The notes under the pieces: model-generated
Told to the model about the DNA's origin: nothing
Seen by the model: only the letters and a program-made list of their open reading frames with translations
The model's database searches: none
Position numbers and translations under genes: made by a program
DNA from: Antarctobacter aquimaris
Lineage (GTDB): Bacteria > Pseudomonadota > Alphaproteobacteria > Rhodobacterales > Rhodobacteraceae
Direction: 5' to 3'
Length of the DNA: 64,000 bases
NCBI RefSeq assembly: GCF_900184945.1
Contig: NZ_FXYF01000006.1
Location: 1 to 64,000 of the forward strand
Shown: piece by piece, positions 16,675-24,749 of the stretch
Layout of the letters: each line of letters begins with the position of its first letter
Numbering within the stretch: the first letter of the stretch is position 1

Positions 16675-17522
16675 GCGGACGGGTCCCGGTGTTGGGGGCG
16701 CTGCCCCCGTCGCCTGCGGCGACTCCGCCGGGATGTTTTCCGCCAGAAGAAACCCTGCGCGCGGGCACAGGTGACATAGCAAGCGCCACGGAAACAGCGT
16801 TGCGCGCCGGGCTGCTGGATGCCGTAGTCCCGGTTCCCGAGGGGCTGACCGATGGCGCGGGACGCCCGGCGGGGCGAAGATATTCGGTCTATCGCAACAA
16901 CGTGGCGGTGGCCCTGCACGAGGCGCTGGAGGCCGGGTTTCCGGCGGTGGCGCGGCTGATCGGACCGGAGAACTTTTCTCGCGCGGCGGGGATCTACTTG
17001 CGCACAGAGCCACCCGCAACGCCGCTGATGATGCAGTATGGCGCGGGGTTTCCCGCATTTCTCGAAAGCATCGAAGCGCTGCGCCCGATCGGCTACCTGG
17101 GCGACGTGGCGCGGCTGGAGCTGGCCATGCGGCAAAGCTATCACGCCGCCGACGCGCCGGCGCTGGACCCTGTGCTGCTGGCCGGCCTGGACGAGGATGC
17201 CCTGCTGCGCGCGCGCCTGCGCCTCGCGCCTGCGACCCGGGTGCTGCGCTCGGCCTGGCCGGTGCTGTCGGTCTACCGCTACACGCTGGAGCCGGGCAGC
17301 CCCAAGCCGACTGCCCGCGCCGAGGAGGTGGTGATCACCCGACCCGGCCTCGACCCGCAGCCGCACCTGCTGCCGCCGGGCGGCGCGGATTTCCTGGCCG
17401 CCCTCGACGCGGGGGCCGCCTTTGGCGCGGCGCTGGAGCGGGCCGGCACGGATTTCGACCTGGGCGCCACGCTGCCCCTGCTGTTGCAGCAGGGCGCCTT
17501 TACCGACCTATTGACCGAGTGA
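16671..17522 (+). CDS. bufC: DUF2063 family MNIO partner protein with a repeat-derived N-terminal insert
   Basis: The 283-residue protein has the DUF2063 N-terminal domain recognisable by [23 protein letters not shown] (about 66-88), followed by [17 protein letters not shown] and a C-terminal domain. Relatives bind the RiPP precursor and present it to the MNIO enzyme. The start overlaps bufB by four bases. Residues about 8-27 ([15 protein letters not shown] and following) are encoded by a copy of the intergenic REP-like repeat (16694-16752) that has entered the reading frame between the start codon and the conserved domain. Other DUF2063 proteins normally begin near [11 protein letters not shown] (here about residue 40). 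Confidence 0.9.
   Translation: MSGRVPVLGALPPSPAATPPGCFPPEETLRAGTGDIASATETALRAGLLDAVVPVPEGLTDGAGRPAGRRYSVYRNNVAVALHEALEAGFPAVARLIGPENFSRAAGIYLRTEPPATPLMMQYGAGFPAFLESIEALRPIGYLGDVARLELAMRQSYHAADAPALDPVLLAGLDEDALLRARLRLAPATRVLRSAWPVLSVYRYTLEPGSPKPTARAEEVVITRPGLDPQPHLLPPGGADFLAALDAGAAFGAALERAGTDFDLGATLPLLLQQGAFTDLLTE
16694..16752 (+). repeat. REP-like element embedded in the bufC coding sequence
   Basis: GGGGGCGCTGCCCCC, then GTCGCCTGCGGCGAC, then CCGGGATGTTTTCCGCCAG and AAGAAAC reproduce the intergenic element seen at 48491 and elsewhere. It is fully translated within bufC. Confidence 0.85.
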
Positions 17523-17533
17523 GGACCCCGACC

Positions 17534-18100
17534 ATGGACCGACTGCTATCCCTGCACCGCGCGCTGTTTGCCCCTGTCGAGCGGCTGGGCGACGCGCTGA
17601 TCCCCCTGCTCACCCGGTTGGTCTTTGCCGCGACGCTGTTGGGGTATTACTGGGCCTCCGCCGGCACCAAGGTCTGGGACCGCAAGGGAGAGGAAGGGCT
17701 GTTCGACGTCTTCACGCTGGAATCCGGGGTCTATGCGCAGATGTTCCCCAAGGCCTTCGAGGCGGCGAGCTACAACACCGACAACCTCGGCTTTGTCTAT
17801 GACCTGGTGGCCTATGCCGGGACGGTGGCGGAATGGCTGCTGCCGCTGCTGATCCTGCTGGGGCTGTTCACCCGCCTCGCAGCGCTGGGCATGATCGGCT
17901 TTGTCACCGTGCAGACCCTGGTCGACATGACCGGCCATGGCGCGGACCCGGGCGCGCTGTTCGATGCGCGCTACGGGCTGATCGACGAACGCACGCTCTG
18001 GATCTTTGCCCTGCTGTTGCTGGTGATCCGGGGGGCGGGCGCGCTGTCCATCGACAGGCTGCTGGGGCTGAACCCGCCGGCGCGGCCAGTCGCGGCCTGA
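17534..18100 (+). CDS. bufD: DoxX family membrane protein of the bufferin operon
   Basis: The protein is 188 residues from the ATG at 17534, preceded by GAGG. A GTG at 17519 overlapping the bufC stop is an alternative start adding five residues. It has four predicted membrane helices (about 20-40, 85-105, 110-130 and 155-175) with a periplasmic segment after helix 1, the DoxX layout. DoxX proteins accompany bufferin and other redox or metal operons; the exact role is not settled. It completes a bufABCD-like operon on one strand. Confidence 0.85.
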   Translation: MDRLLSLHRALFAPVERLGDALIPLLTRLVFAATLLGYYWASAGTKVWDRKGEEGLFDVFTLESGVYAQMFPKAFEAASYNTDNLGFVYDLVAYAGTVAEWLLPLLILLGLFTRLAALGMIGFVTVQTLVDMTGHGADPGALFDARYGLIDERTLWIFALLLLVIRGAGALSIDRLLGLNPPARPVAA

Positions 18101-18124
18101 GACTGCGCGGCAGGTGACCCAGGG

Positions 18125-18493
18125 TCAGAAATGCGCCTTGGGTTCGTCCGGCTTGCCCGCCGCCAGCGCCAGCACCCCGCCCAGCCCGGCAAAGGCGATC
18201 GGGAACATGGTGAAGACGTTGAAGCCGAAGCCATGCCAGAAGCCCGCCGCCGAGAGCAACAGCAGGATGCCGCCCCACAGCGCCCGCGCCTTGGCCATCG
18301 CGCCGCCGGCAATGGCCAGAAGCGGTGCGAGGATCGAGACGACGCGCACGGTCTGCGGGTCGTCGAACATGCCGAACATCTGTTCCACCTCGGACACGTT
18401 GCGCGCCAGCTCGGTGTAGCCGAAACCGAAAAAGCCCACGATCATGCCGAACACCCCGGCGATGATTCCCAATGTCAGTGCCGCGTTGCGCAT
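18125..18493 (-). CDS. Small membrane protein, DUF4064-like
   Basis: The 122-residue protein has four hydrophobic segments (about 5-25, 47-65, 70-88 and 92-112) starting MRNAALTLGIIAGVFGMIVGF. The pattern of glycine-rich first helix and paired central helices resembles the DUF4064 family of unknown function. It ends convergent with the bufferin operon and lies just downstream of the ArsC-like gene on the same strand (25 bases). Confidence 0.75.
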   Translation of the reverse strand: MRNAALTLGIIAGVFGMIVGFFGFGYTELARNVSEVEQMFGMFDDPQTVRVVSILAPLLAIAGGAMAKARALWGGILLLLSAAGFWHGFGFNVFTMFPIAFAGLGGVLALAAGKPDEPKAHF

Positions 18494-18518
18494 GGCTGTG
18501 TCTCCTTGATCTGTCCGG

Positions 18519-18836
18519 TCACGCCAGGCCCAGCGCCGATTGCGCGGCCTTGTCCCAGCCCAGCACCATGCGGTCGCCGTCCACGACCAGCGGGCGTTTC
18601 ATCAGCGCCGGATGCGCCGCAAGCAGCGCCTCGGGTGACTGCGCCCTTTCCGCCTCTGGCAGGCCGCGCCAGGTGGTCGAGCGGGTGTTCAGCAGGCGGT
18701 CTCCGAACGCCGCAAGCGCCGCATCGCGGACCGAGTCAGGCAGCCCATCCGCCCGCACGTCGACGAACTGTGCCTCTGGCAGGGCCTTTTGCGCCTTGCG
18801 GCAGGTGTCGCAGGTCTTCAACCCGTAGATGATCAT
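18519..18836 (-). CDS. ArsC/Spx family reductase-like protein
   Basis: The 105-residue thioredoxin-fold protein begins MIIYGLKTCDTCRKAQKAL, with a CxxC active site at residues 9-12 as in Spx and some ArsC-like YffB proteins. It also has LNTRSTTWRGL (about 50-60) and MKRPLVVDG (about 79-87), which are ArsC-family signatures. Genuine arsenate reductases also need an Arg triad, only partly visible, so the activity is uncertain. The ATG at 18836 fits the family start. Confidence 0.85.
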   Translation of the reverse strand: MIIYGLKTCDTCRKAQKALPEAQFVDVRADGLPDSVRDAALAAFGDRLLNTRSTTWRGLPEAERAQSPEALLAAHPALMKRPLVVDGDRMVLGWDKAAQSALGLA

Positions 18837-19039
18837 GCTCAATCCCTTGGCAGCGTGCCCTGATGACACCGAAATAGGCAAACTTTCCGCGAAATGCGAG
18901 GCTTGGACTCTTGTATTTCGGCGATCTGCGCTAATCTCAGCGGCGTCACCGAGACCGATCCTGTCCGGACCGGGCACGGTGGCCATCCCCGGCGCGCTTC
19001 GGGGATGCACGTGACGACTTGAATAGGAGCACGGGAAGT

Positions 19040-19246
19040 ATGCCGAATGGCACCGTGAAGTGGTTCAACACCACCAAAGGCTATGGGTTCATTGCACCGG
19101 AGGACGGCGGCAAGGATATCTTCGTCCACATCTCAGCCGTCGAACGCTCGGGGTTGACCGGGCTCGCCGACAACCAGAAGGTCAGCTTCGAGCTGCGCGA
19201 AGGCCGGGACGGCCGCACCATGGCCTCGGACCTGAAATTGCTCTGA
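19040..19246 (+). CDS. Cold-shock protein (CspA family)
   Basis: The 68-residue single cold-shock domain has RNP1 (KGYGFIAPE, about 13-21) and RNP2 (DIFVHIS, about 26-32). Such proteins bind single-stranded RNA and DNA and melt structure. The start at 19040 follows a GGGAAG site. The roughly 200-base region upstream is free of genes and may form the long leader common for csp mRNAs. Confidence 0.95.
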   Translation: MPNGTVKWFNTTKGYGFIAPEDGGKDIFVHISAVERSGLTGLADNQKVSFELREGRDGRTMASDLKLL

Positions 19247-19439
19247 GGCGCAGCCGGACGGCGCCGACGCGATGAAACGGGGGGACACGCCTCCTGTGCA
19301 TGGTCTGGCGGCCGGCCTGCTGTCAACTTGATGAAAATGCTTGGCGAACCGCGCTATGTGGATCGGCTGGCTCGCGCTATGCTCCCGCACTGCACCGCTC
19401 CCTCGGGGCGGTCGCAACAGGCAGATGCCGGAGGCGCTC

Positions 19440-19760
19440 ATGACCGCAACATGGCTGTCGTCAAGGCCCGTGATCTACGCCGCCAGCCTGGTCGGCATAG
19501 GGCTTCTCGTGATGGGGGTCCGGGTGTTCCCGCCCCTCACCCAGGGTGGCCTGCCGCGCAGCGGCCCGCCGCCGTTGGGCGCAGCGGCGGCCCCGGCCGA
19601 TCCGGCCGCCTGGTGCCGCGAAACCCTCAGCGGCGTGAATTGCGCCTGCTTTGCACAGAAGGCGACAGAGGTCATGAATGCGCCGCACCGCCCCGTGCGC
19701 GGCCTGGTCTACGCCGACCGGTGGGACCTGGCCCGCGCGCAGGCCAGCGAAAGCTGCTGA
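19440..19760 (+). CDS. Hypothetical exported or membrane-anchored small protein
   Basis: The 106-residue product starts at ATG 19440, five bases after a GGAGG site. It has one N-terminal hydrophobic helix (about 10-27, VIYAASLVGIGLLVMGVRVF), a proline/glycine/alanine linker (about 30-55), and a short C-terminal part with four cysteines (WCRETLSGVNCACFAQKA and a terminal SC). The cysteines would be periplasmic if the helix is a signal anchor. No family is recognised. It is convergent with metR. Confidence 0.65.
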   Translation: MTATWLSSRPVIYAASLVGIGLLVMGVRVFPPLTQGGLPRSGPPPLGAAAAPADPAAWCRETLSGVNCACFAQKATEVMNAPHRPVRGLVYADRWDLARAQASESC

Positions 19761-19769
19761 GGCGCAGGA

Positions 19770-20675
19770 TCAGGCCGCCTGAAGGCGCTGCGCCTCTTCA
19801 CCGGCCAGCCGGATCAGCAGCTGCATATAGGGTTTTTCCAGGTCCTCGGTCCGCACCGCGGCATACATGCGCCGGGTCAGCCCCGCCTCGGTCAGGGGCC
19901 GCGTGATGTAGTCCGAGTTGTACTTGACCTCGCGCACCACCCAGTCGGGCAGCACCGCGATGCCGCGGTTCGACGCCACCAGCAGCAGGATCACCGCCGT
20001 CAGCTCCACCTGCCGGATCGCGGCAGGCTCGACCTTGGCCGGGGTCAGCAACTGGCTGAAGATGTCCAGCCGCGACCGTTCCACCGGGTAGGTGATCAGC
20101 GTCTCGCCGCGGAAATCCTGCGCCTCGATGTAGGGCTTTTCGGCCAGCGGATGCGTGGCCGAAGCGACGAAGACAGGCTTGTAATCGAACAGCGGAACAA
20201 AGGTCACGCCGGCCAGGTCCTCGGGGTCGGACGAGATGACCACGTCGACCTCTTCCTTCATCAGCGCGGGCAGCGCGTCAAAGGCGAGGCCGGGCTTGAT
20301 GTCGACGTCCACGTCGCCGAACTTCTTGCGAAAGCCCTCCAGCACCGGGAACAGCCATTCGAAACAGGCGTGGCACTCGATGGCGATGTGCAGCCGCCCC
20401 GCCTTGCCCGAACGCAGGCCCTCGAATTCCTCCTGCAGGGCCTCGACCTGCGGCAGAATCTGTTCGGCCAGCCGCAGAAGGCGCATGCCCGCCGCCGACA
20501 GCTTCATCGGCTTGGACCGCCGAACGAACAGCTCGACCCCCGCCTGTTCCTCCAACCCCTTGATCTGGTGGGACAGCGCGGACTGGGTGATGTTCAGCTG
20601 GTCGGCGGCGCGCGCCACGCCGCCCGCCTCGTGAATCGCCTTGATGGTGCGCAGGTGCCGGAATTCGATGTGCAT
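19770..20675 (-). CDS. metR: LysR family regulator MetR
   Basis: The 301-residue protein has an N-terminal winged helix (about 1-60, RHLRTIKAIHEAGGVARAADQL and QSALSHQIKGLEE) and an inducer-binding domain with IAIECHACFEWLFP (about 95-108) and RGIAVLPDWVV, both typical of MetR. MetR uses homocysteine as co-regulator and activates methionine genes. It is divergent from metF with an inverted repeat between them. The ATG at 20675 was preferred to an in-frame TTG three codons earlier because the ribosome site GAGGG spaces better. Confidence 0.92.
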   Translation of the reverse strand: MHIEFRHLRTIKAIHEAGGVARAADQLNITQSALSHQIKGLEEQAGVELFVRRSKPMKLSAAGMRLLRLAEQILPQVEALQEEFEGLRSGKAGRLHIAIECHACFEWLFPVLEGFRKKFGDVDVDIKPGLAFDALPALMKEEVDVVISSDPEDLAGVTFVPLFDYKPVFVASATHPLAEKPYIEAQDFRGETLITYPVERSRLDIFSQLLTPAKVEPAAIRQVELTAVILLLVASNRGIAVLPDWVVREVKYNSDYITRPLTEAGLTRRMYAAVRTEDLEKPYMQLLIRLAGEEAQRLQAA

Positions 20676-20707
20676 GGGACCCAACCCTCATCTGGCTCAT
20701 GTTGATG

Positions 20708-20729
20708 TTGAGATTTATGAGTTTGTCTC
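20708..20729. promoter_or_regulatory. Probable MetR-binding inverted repeat
   Basis: TGAGA and TCTCA are separated by 12 bases within an AT-rich stretch (TTTATGAGTTTG) between metR and metF. The classical MetR box is TGAA-N5-TTCA, so this is a looser variant. The divergent position supports the call. Confidence 0.5.
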
Positions 20730-20779
20730 ACAATGCTGCGCGTGCAACAAGAGGGCAACTCATAAAGGACTCCCGTATC

Positions 20780-21646
20780 ATGCAGCGCCCCGAGATCTCC
20801 TACGAATTCTTCCCGCCGAAAAACATCGAGGCCACTTTCCGCCTCTGGGACGCGGTCCAGGTGCTGTCGCCGCTCAAGCCGCGTTTCGTTTCGGTCACCT
20901 ACGGCGCCGGGGGCACCACCCGTGACCTGACCCGCGATGTCGTGGCCACCCTGCACAAGCATTCCGGCCTGCGCACCGCCGCCCACCTGACCTGCGTCGA
21001 CGCCACCCGCGAAGAGACGCTGGCGATTGCCGACGACTTTGCCGCCGCTGGCGTGACCGACATCGTGGCGCTGCGCGGCGACCCGCCCAAGGGCTCGGCC
21101 GGGTTCGTCCCCCACCCCGAGGGCTTTGCCAATTCGATCGAGCTGATCGAGTCGCTGGCCGACACCGGCAAGTTCACCATCCGCGTCGGCGCCTACCCGG
21201 ACTGCCACCCCGAGGCCGGCTCGATGCAGGCCAACATCGACTGGCTCAAGCGCAAGCTGGACGCCGGTGCGACCGAAGCACTGACCCAGTTCTTCTTCGA
21301 GGCCGAGACCTTCTTCCGCTTCCGCGACTCCTGCGCCAAGGCCGGCATCGACAAGGCCGTGGTGCCGGGCATCCTGCCGATCGAGAACTGGAACGGTGCG
21401 CGCCGCTTTGCCGAGAGCTGCGGCACGCATATCCCCGCCTGGCTGATCGACGCCTTTGAGAAGGCCCAACGCGACGGCCGCGAGGACCTGCTGGCCACCG
21501 CCATCTGCACCGAGCTTTGTTCGGACCTGCTGGAAGGCGGCGTGGACAAGCTGCACTTCTACACGCTGAACCGCCCGGAGCTGACCCGCGACGTGTGTTT
21601 CGCGCTGGGCGTCACGCCCGAGGTGAAGTTCGAGCAGGTCGCCTGA
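20780..21646 (+). CDS. metF: Methylenetetrahydrofolate reductase
   Basis: The 288-residue TIM-barrel flavoprotein reduces 5,10-methylene-THF to 5-methyl-THF for methionine synthesis. Visible signatures are ISYEFFPPKN at the start (catalytic Glu region), the VSVTYGAGGTTR loop (about 39-51), HLTCVDATREE and DIVALRGDPPKG. The length is normal for the bacterial single-domain enzyme. The ATG at 20780 follows AAAGGAC. It is divergent from metR, its likely activator, and followed by a terminator. Confidence 0.97.
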   Translation: MQRPEISYEFFPPKNIEATFRLWDAVQVLSPLKPRFVSVTYGAGGTTRDLTRDVVATLHKHSGLRTAAHLTCVDATREETLAIADDFAAAGVTDIVALRGDPPKGSAGFVPHPEGFANSIELIESLADTGKFTIRVGAYPDCHPEAGSMQANIDWLKRKLDAGATEALTQFFFEAETFFRFRDSCAKAGIDKAVVPGILPIENWNGARRFAESCGTHIPAWLIDAFEKAQRDGREDLLATAICTELCSDLLEGGVDKLHFYTLNRPELTRDVCFALGVTPEVKFEQVA

Positions 21647-21667
21647 ACCTACGCAACACGGACATGG

Positions 21668-21696
21668 AAAGGGCCCGGCGTGATCGGTCGGGCCTT
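21668..21696 (+). terminator. Terminator after metF
   Basis: AAAGGGCCCGGC pairs with GTCGGGCCTTT around a short loop; the T run is short. It lies about 20 bases after the metF stop. Confidence 0.7.
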
Positions 21697-21850
21697 TGTG
21701 GATGAGTGGATTTTTGGGGTCAGGGTGCCATGTCCGCACTGAGCCCATCTCCCCTCCCGCTTTCGCCGTCGGTTTGGCAAAAGGTTTTTACTTTTTCCAA
21801 CACTTGGTTCAGCCTCTTAACCCTGAGGACATGTTCAAGAGTCGGTCAAT

Positions 21851-22435
21851 ATGAAGGTAGTCGCCGCCAATCCAGATCAATTCGAAGCCGCCATCAAGCT
21901 GATGGCTTATTGCTTTATTGACGACCCGGTGTGCCGATACCTTTACCCAAGCACGTCCCAGTATCTCGAGTTTTTTCCTGAATACGTGCGCATTTACGGA
22001 GAGAAGGGCGTGGACTGTGGAGGTGCACATGTTTGCGGTGACCGCGGTGCTGCACTCTGGGTTCCACCGGATGTCCATCCTGACGAGGAGGCGTTAGATG
22101 CCCTCTTGGAGCGGAGTGTTGCGCCTGATGCGAAGGCCGAACTCTTCGAAGTTTATGCTGAATTTGATCGTGCGCACCCATCAGAGCCTCATTGGTTCTT
22201 GCCGCTGATGGGTGTTGATCCGTTCATGAAGAAACAGGGAATCGGTGCGGCCCTGATGGCGCATGGATTGAATATGTGCGATGAGGACGGAACAATTGCC
22301 TATCTCGAGTCAACAAAGCTAGAGAATGTCCCGTTCTATGAGAGATTTGGTTTCAGACCGCACTACACGATAGATGTTGGCGGTCACCCAAAGGTCGTCA
22401 CGATGGTGAGACCAGCGAAGACCGCAAATCGCTAG
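21851..22435 (+). CDS. GNAT family N-acetyltransferase of lower GC content
   Basis: The 194-residue protein has a C-terminal GNAT core: LPLMGVDPFMKKQGIGAALM (about 117-136, acetyl-CoA loop K-Q-G-I-G-A), TIAYLEST and VPFYERFGFRP. The N-terminus (FIDDPVCRYLYPS) matches uncharacterised alphaproteobacterial acetyltransferases. Codon use is clearly less GC-rich (many TT, AA and AT third positions) than either neighbour, as is the 150-base leader. This suggests recent transfer. The substrate is unknown. Confidence 0.87.
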   Translation: MKVVAANPDQFEAAIKLMAYCFIDDPVCRYLYPSTSQYLEFFPEYVRIYGEKGVDCGGAHVCGDRGAALWVPPDVHPDEEALDALLERSVAPDAKAELFEVYAEFDRAHPSEPHWFLPLMGVDPFMKKQGIGAALMAHGLNMCDEDGTIAYLESTKLENVPFYERFGFRPHYTIDVGGHPKVVTMVRPAKTANR

Positions 22436-22659
22436 GAAGTTGGTCGACTAGCAGATTGTGCGAACGGCCGAAAAGCCCGCTGAGCGGACCGCCGACACCC
22501 AAGTCTTCGCAATGACAAGAGGTTTCGCCCAAGCCAGCCCAAGCGGCGGCAAAGGGGTGGAGTGCTCGAGGGTCTATTCACCCTATGGGGCCGGGCCCGC
22601 CCGTGTCGTTAGCGCGGACAGGCCCCGGATGTGTTCCGGGGCCCGGCCGACTGCGTTGC
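22436..22659. other. Non-coding stretch with a hairpin
   Basis: No gene is supported here. It begins with lower-GC sequence continuous with the acetyltransferase gene. A hairpin (GGCCCCGGA / TTCCGGGGCC, about 22621-22643) near the end probably terminates the minus-strand oxidoreductase operon. Confidence 0.5.
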
Positions 22660-23817
22660 TTACCGGAACATCGGCGGCCGCGCCTCGACCCAGGCCCCCT
22701 CGGCCTTGCCGCTCTCAGCCACGGCAAAGACCGCCGCCATCGACCGCAGTCCATCCTCGGCGCGCGGATAGAGATCCGCCGCCGGGTCCATCGCCCGCCC
22801 CTCCTTGCGCGCCCGGATCGCCTCGGCCAGGTCCGAATAGATGTTGCCAAAGGCAAGCGGCATGCCCTCGGCATGGCCCACCGTCACCCGGCTCGCGAGG
22901 TCGCCCTCGGGCGACAGCCCGCATTCGCCCCGCTCGATCACCTGCAGCCGCTGGCCCAGCGGCATCCAGAACAGCTGGTTCGGCTGCTCCTGCGCCCAGC
23001 GCATCCCGCCCTTTTCGCCGAACACCTGCAAGGTCAGCCCGTGCTGCCGCCCCAGCGCGATGGACGAGGTCCAGAGCCGCCCCACCGCGCCGCCGTCAAA
23101 CCGCAGGTTCACCTGGGCGTCATCCTCCAGCACCCTGCTCTCGATGCAGGACACCGTGTCGGCCGACAGCCGCGTCACCTCCTGCCCGATGACGAAAGAG
23201 GCCATGTGCAGCGCGTGAATGCCGCAATCGGCGAATTGCGCCGACACGCCCGCCTGCGCGGGATCGTAGCGCCAGCGCACGCGCGGGTTGTCCGCGTCAG
23301 CCGCGTTGGCATGGTGGCCATGGGCGAATTCCGCCACCACCATCCGCACCTTGCCCAGGTCGCCGCGCGCCACCATGGCCCGCATGTGCCGCACCAGCGC
23401 ATAGCCGGTGTAGCCGTAGTTGACCGCGCAGATGCGCCCCGTCTCACGCGCAAGGCCGACGATCTCCTCGCCCTCCTCGACCGTCATGGTCATCGGCTTT
23501 TCGCACAGCACGTGGAACCCGGCCTGCAAATAGGCCTTGGTGATCGCGAAATGCGTGGCGTTCGGCGTCGCCACGGTCACCAGGTCGATGCGGTCCTCGC
23601 GCGCCGTCTCGCCCGCCAGCATCTCTTGCCAGTCGCCATAGGCGCGGTCCGCCGCCAGCCCCAGCCGCTGCCCGTAGGCGCGCCCGGCCTCGGGCCGGTG
23701 GTCCAATGCCCCGGCGCGAAAGTCGAACGCCCCGTCCAGCCCCGCCGCCAGCCGGTGCGCCGGGCCGATCTGGCTGCCTTCGCCGCCGCCGATCAGGCCC
23801 CATCCCAGTTTCGCCAT
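22660..23817 (-). CDS. Gfo/Idh/MocA family oxidoreductase
   Basis: The 385-residue protein has an N-terminal Rossmann fold (GWGLIGGGEGSQIGPAH, about 5-21) and the EKP signature (LCEKPMTMTVEEGEE, about 92-106) of NAD(P)-dependent sugar or polyol dehydrogenases. The C-terminal half is the substrate domain. The start is the ATG at 23817 after AAAGGGAGACGTG. It lies 20 bases downstream of the BKACE gene in what looks like a four-gene operon. The substrate, perhaps a polyol or an inositol-like compound, cannot be told. Confidence 0.9.
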   Translation of the reverse strand: MAKLGWGLIGGGEGSQIGPAHRLAAGLDGAFDFRAGALDHRPEAGRAYGQRLGLAADRAYGDWQEMLAGETAREDRIDLVTVATPNATHFAITKAYLQAGFHVLCEKPMTMTVEEGEEIVGLARETGRICAVNYGYTGYALVRHMRAMVARGDLGKVRMVVAEFAHGHHANAADADNPRVRWRYDPAQAGVSAQFADCGIHALHMASFVIGQEVTRLSADTVSCIESRVLEDDAQVNLRFDGGAVGRLWTSSIALGRQHGLTLQVFGEKGGMRWAQEQPNQLFWMPLGQRLQVIERGECGLSPEGDLASRVTVGHAEGMPLAFGNIYSDLAEAIRARKEGRAMDPAADLYPRAEDGLRSMAAVFAVAESGKAEGAWVEARPPMFR

Positions 23818-23837
23818 CACGTCTCCCTTTGGCGCGC

Positions 23838-24749
23838 TCACACCGGCGCGCGCTTGACCAGTCCCAGTTTCTCGCGGACCTCGGCGGGGCCGATCACCCG
23901 CGCCCCCAGCCGTTCGATGATGCCCACCGCGCGGTCCACCAGCTGCGCATTGGTCGCCAGCACGCCCTTGTCAAGCCACAGGTTGTCCTCCAGCCCGACG
24001 CGCACGTTGCCGCCCGCCAGCACGGCCGCCGCCACGTAGGCCATCTGGTTACGCCCCAGCGCAAAGGCGCTGAAACACCACTCCTTCGGCACGTTGTTCA
24101 CCATGGCCATGAACGTGTTGATGTCGTCCGGCGCGCCCCAGGGCACGCCCATGCACAGCTGCACCAGCGCCGGGCCTTCCAGCACGCCTTCTTCCACCAG
24201 CTGCTTGGCAAACCACAGGTGCCCGGTGTCAAAGGCCTCGATCTCCGGCTTGACCCCCAGTGCGGTCATCCGCGCCCCCATGTCGCGCAACATGCCCGGC
24301 GTGTTGGTCATGACATAATCTGCTTCGGCAAAGTTCATCGTGCCGCAGTCCAGCGTGCAGATTTCCGGCAAACATTCAGCCACATGGGCCACGCGCTCCT
24401 CGGCACCCACCATGTCGGTGCCCGCCTCGCGGAGCGGCAGAGGCGCGGAGGTCGGGCCAAAGATGATGTCGCCGCCCATGCCGGCGGTCAGGTTCAGCAC
24501 CACGTCGACCTCGGCGTCACGGATCCGGTCCGTCACCTCGCGGTAATAGTCCAGCCGGCGCGATGGCTTGCCGGTCTCGGGGTCGCGCACGTGGCAATGC
24601 ACGACGGCGGCCCCCGCCTTGGCCGCGGCAATCGCGCTCTCGGCGATCTGTTTCGGTGAGCGCGGCACATGCGGGCTGCGGTCCTGCGTCCCGCCCGATC
24701 CGGTCACGGCACAGGTGATGAAAACCTCGCGGTTCATCTCAAGCGGCAT
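23838..24749 (-). CDS. Beta-keto acid cleavage enzyme (BKACE, DUF849), dehydrocarnitine-type candidate
   Basis: The 303-residue TIM-barrel protein begins with [17 protein letters not shown] after a short extension. It carries zinc ligands in [12 protein letters not shown] (about 49-60) and the catalytic Glu in [15 protein letters not shown] (about 258-272). BKACE enzymes exchange a beta-keto acid with acetyl-CoA to give acetoacetate and a shorter CoA ester. The sequence style recalls enzymes found in carnitine clusters that act on dehydrocarnitine; this is a family-level inference. It overlaps the ligase gene by 11 bases; the ATG at 24749 has a GGGAG site. Confidence 0.88.
   Translation of the reverse strand: MPLEMNREVFITCAVTGSGGTQDRSPHVPRSPKQIAESAIAAAKAGAAVVHCHVRDPETGKPSRRLDYYREVTDRIRDAEVDVVLNLTAGMGGDIIFGPTSAPLPLREAGTDMVGAEERVAHVAECLPEICTLDCGTMNFAEADYVMTNTPGMLRDMGARMTALGVKPEIEAFDTGHLWFAKQLVEEGVLEGPALVQLCMGVPWGAPDDINTFMAMVNNVPKEWCFSAFALGRNQMAYVAAAVLAGGNVRVGLEDNLWLDKGVLATNAQLVDRAVGIIERLGARVIGPAEVREKLGLVKRAPV

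Noticed and set aside
22436-22659. Possible gene remnant after the GNAT gene
   Set aside because: No frame of more than a few tens of codons with any recognisable motif; only a hairpin is supported.
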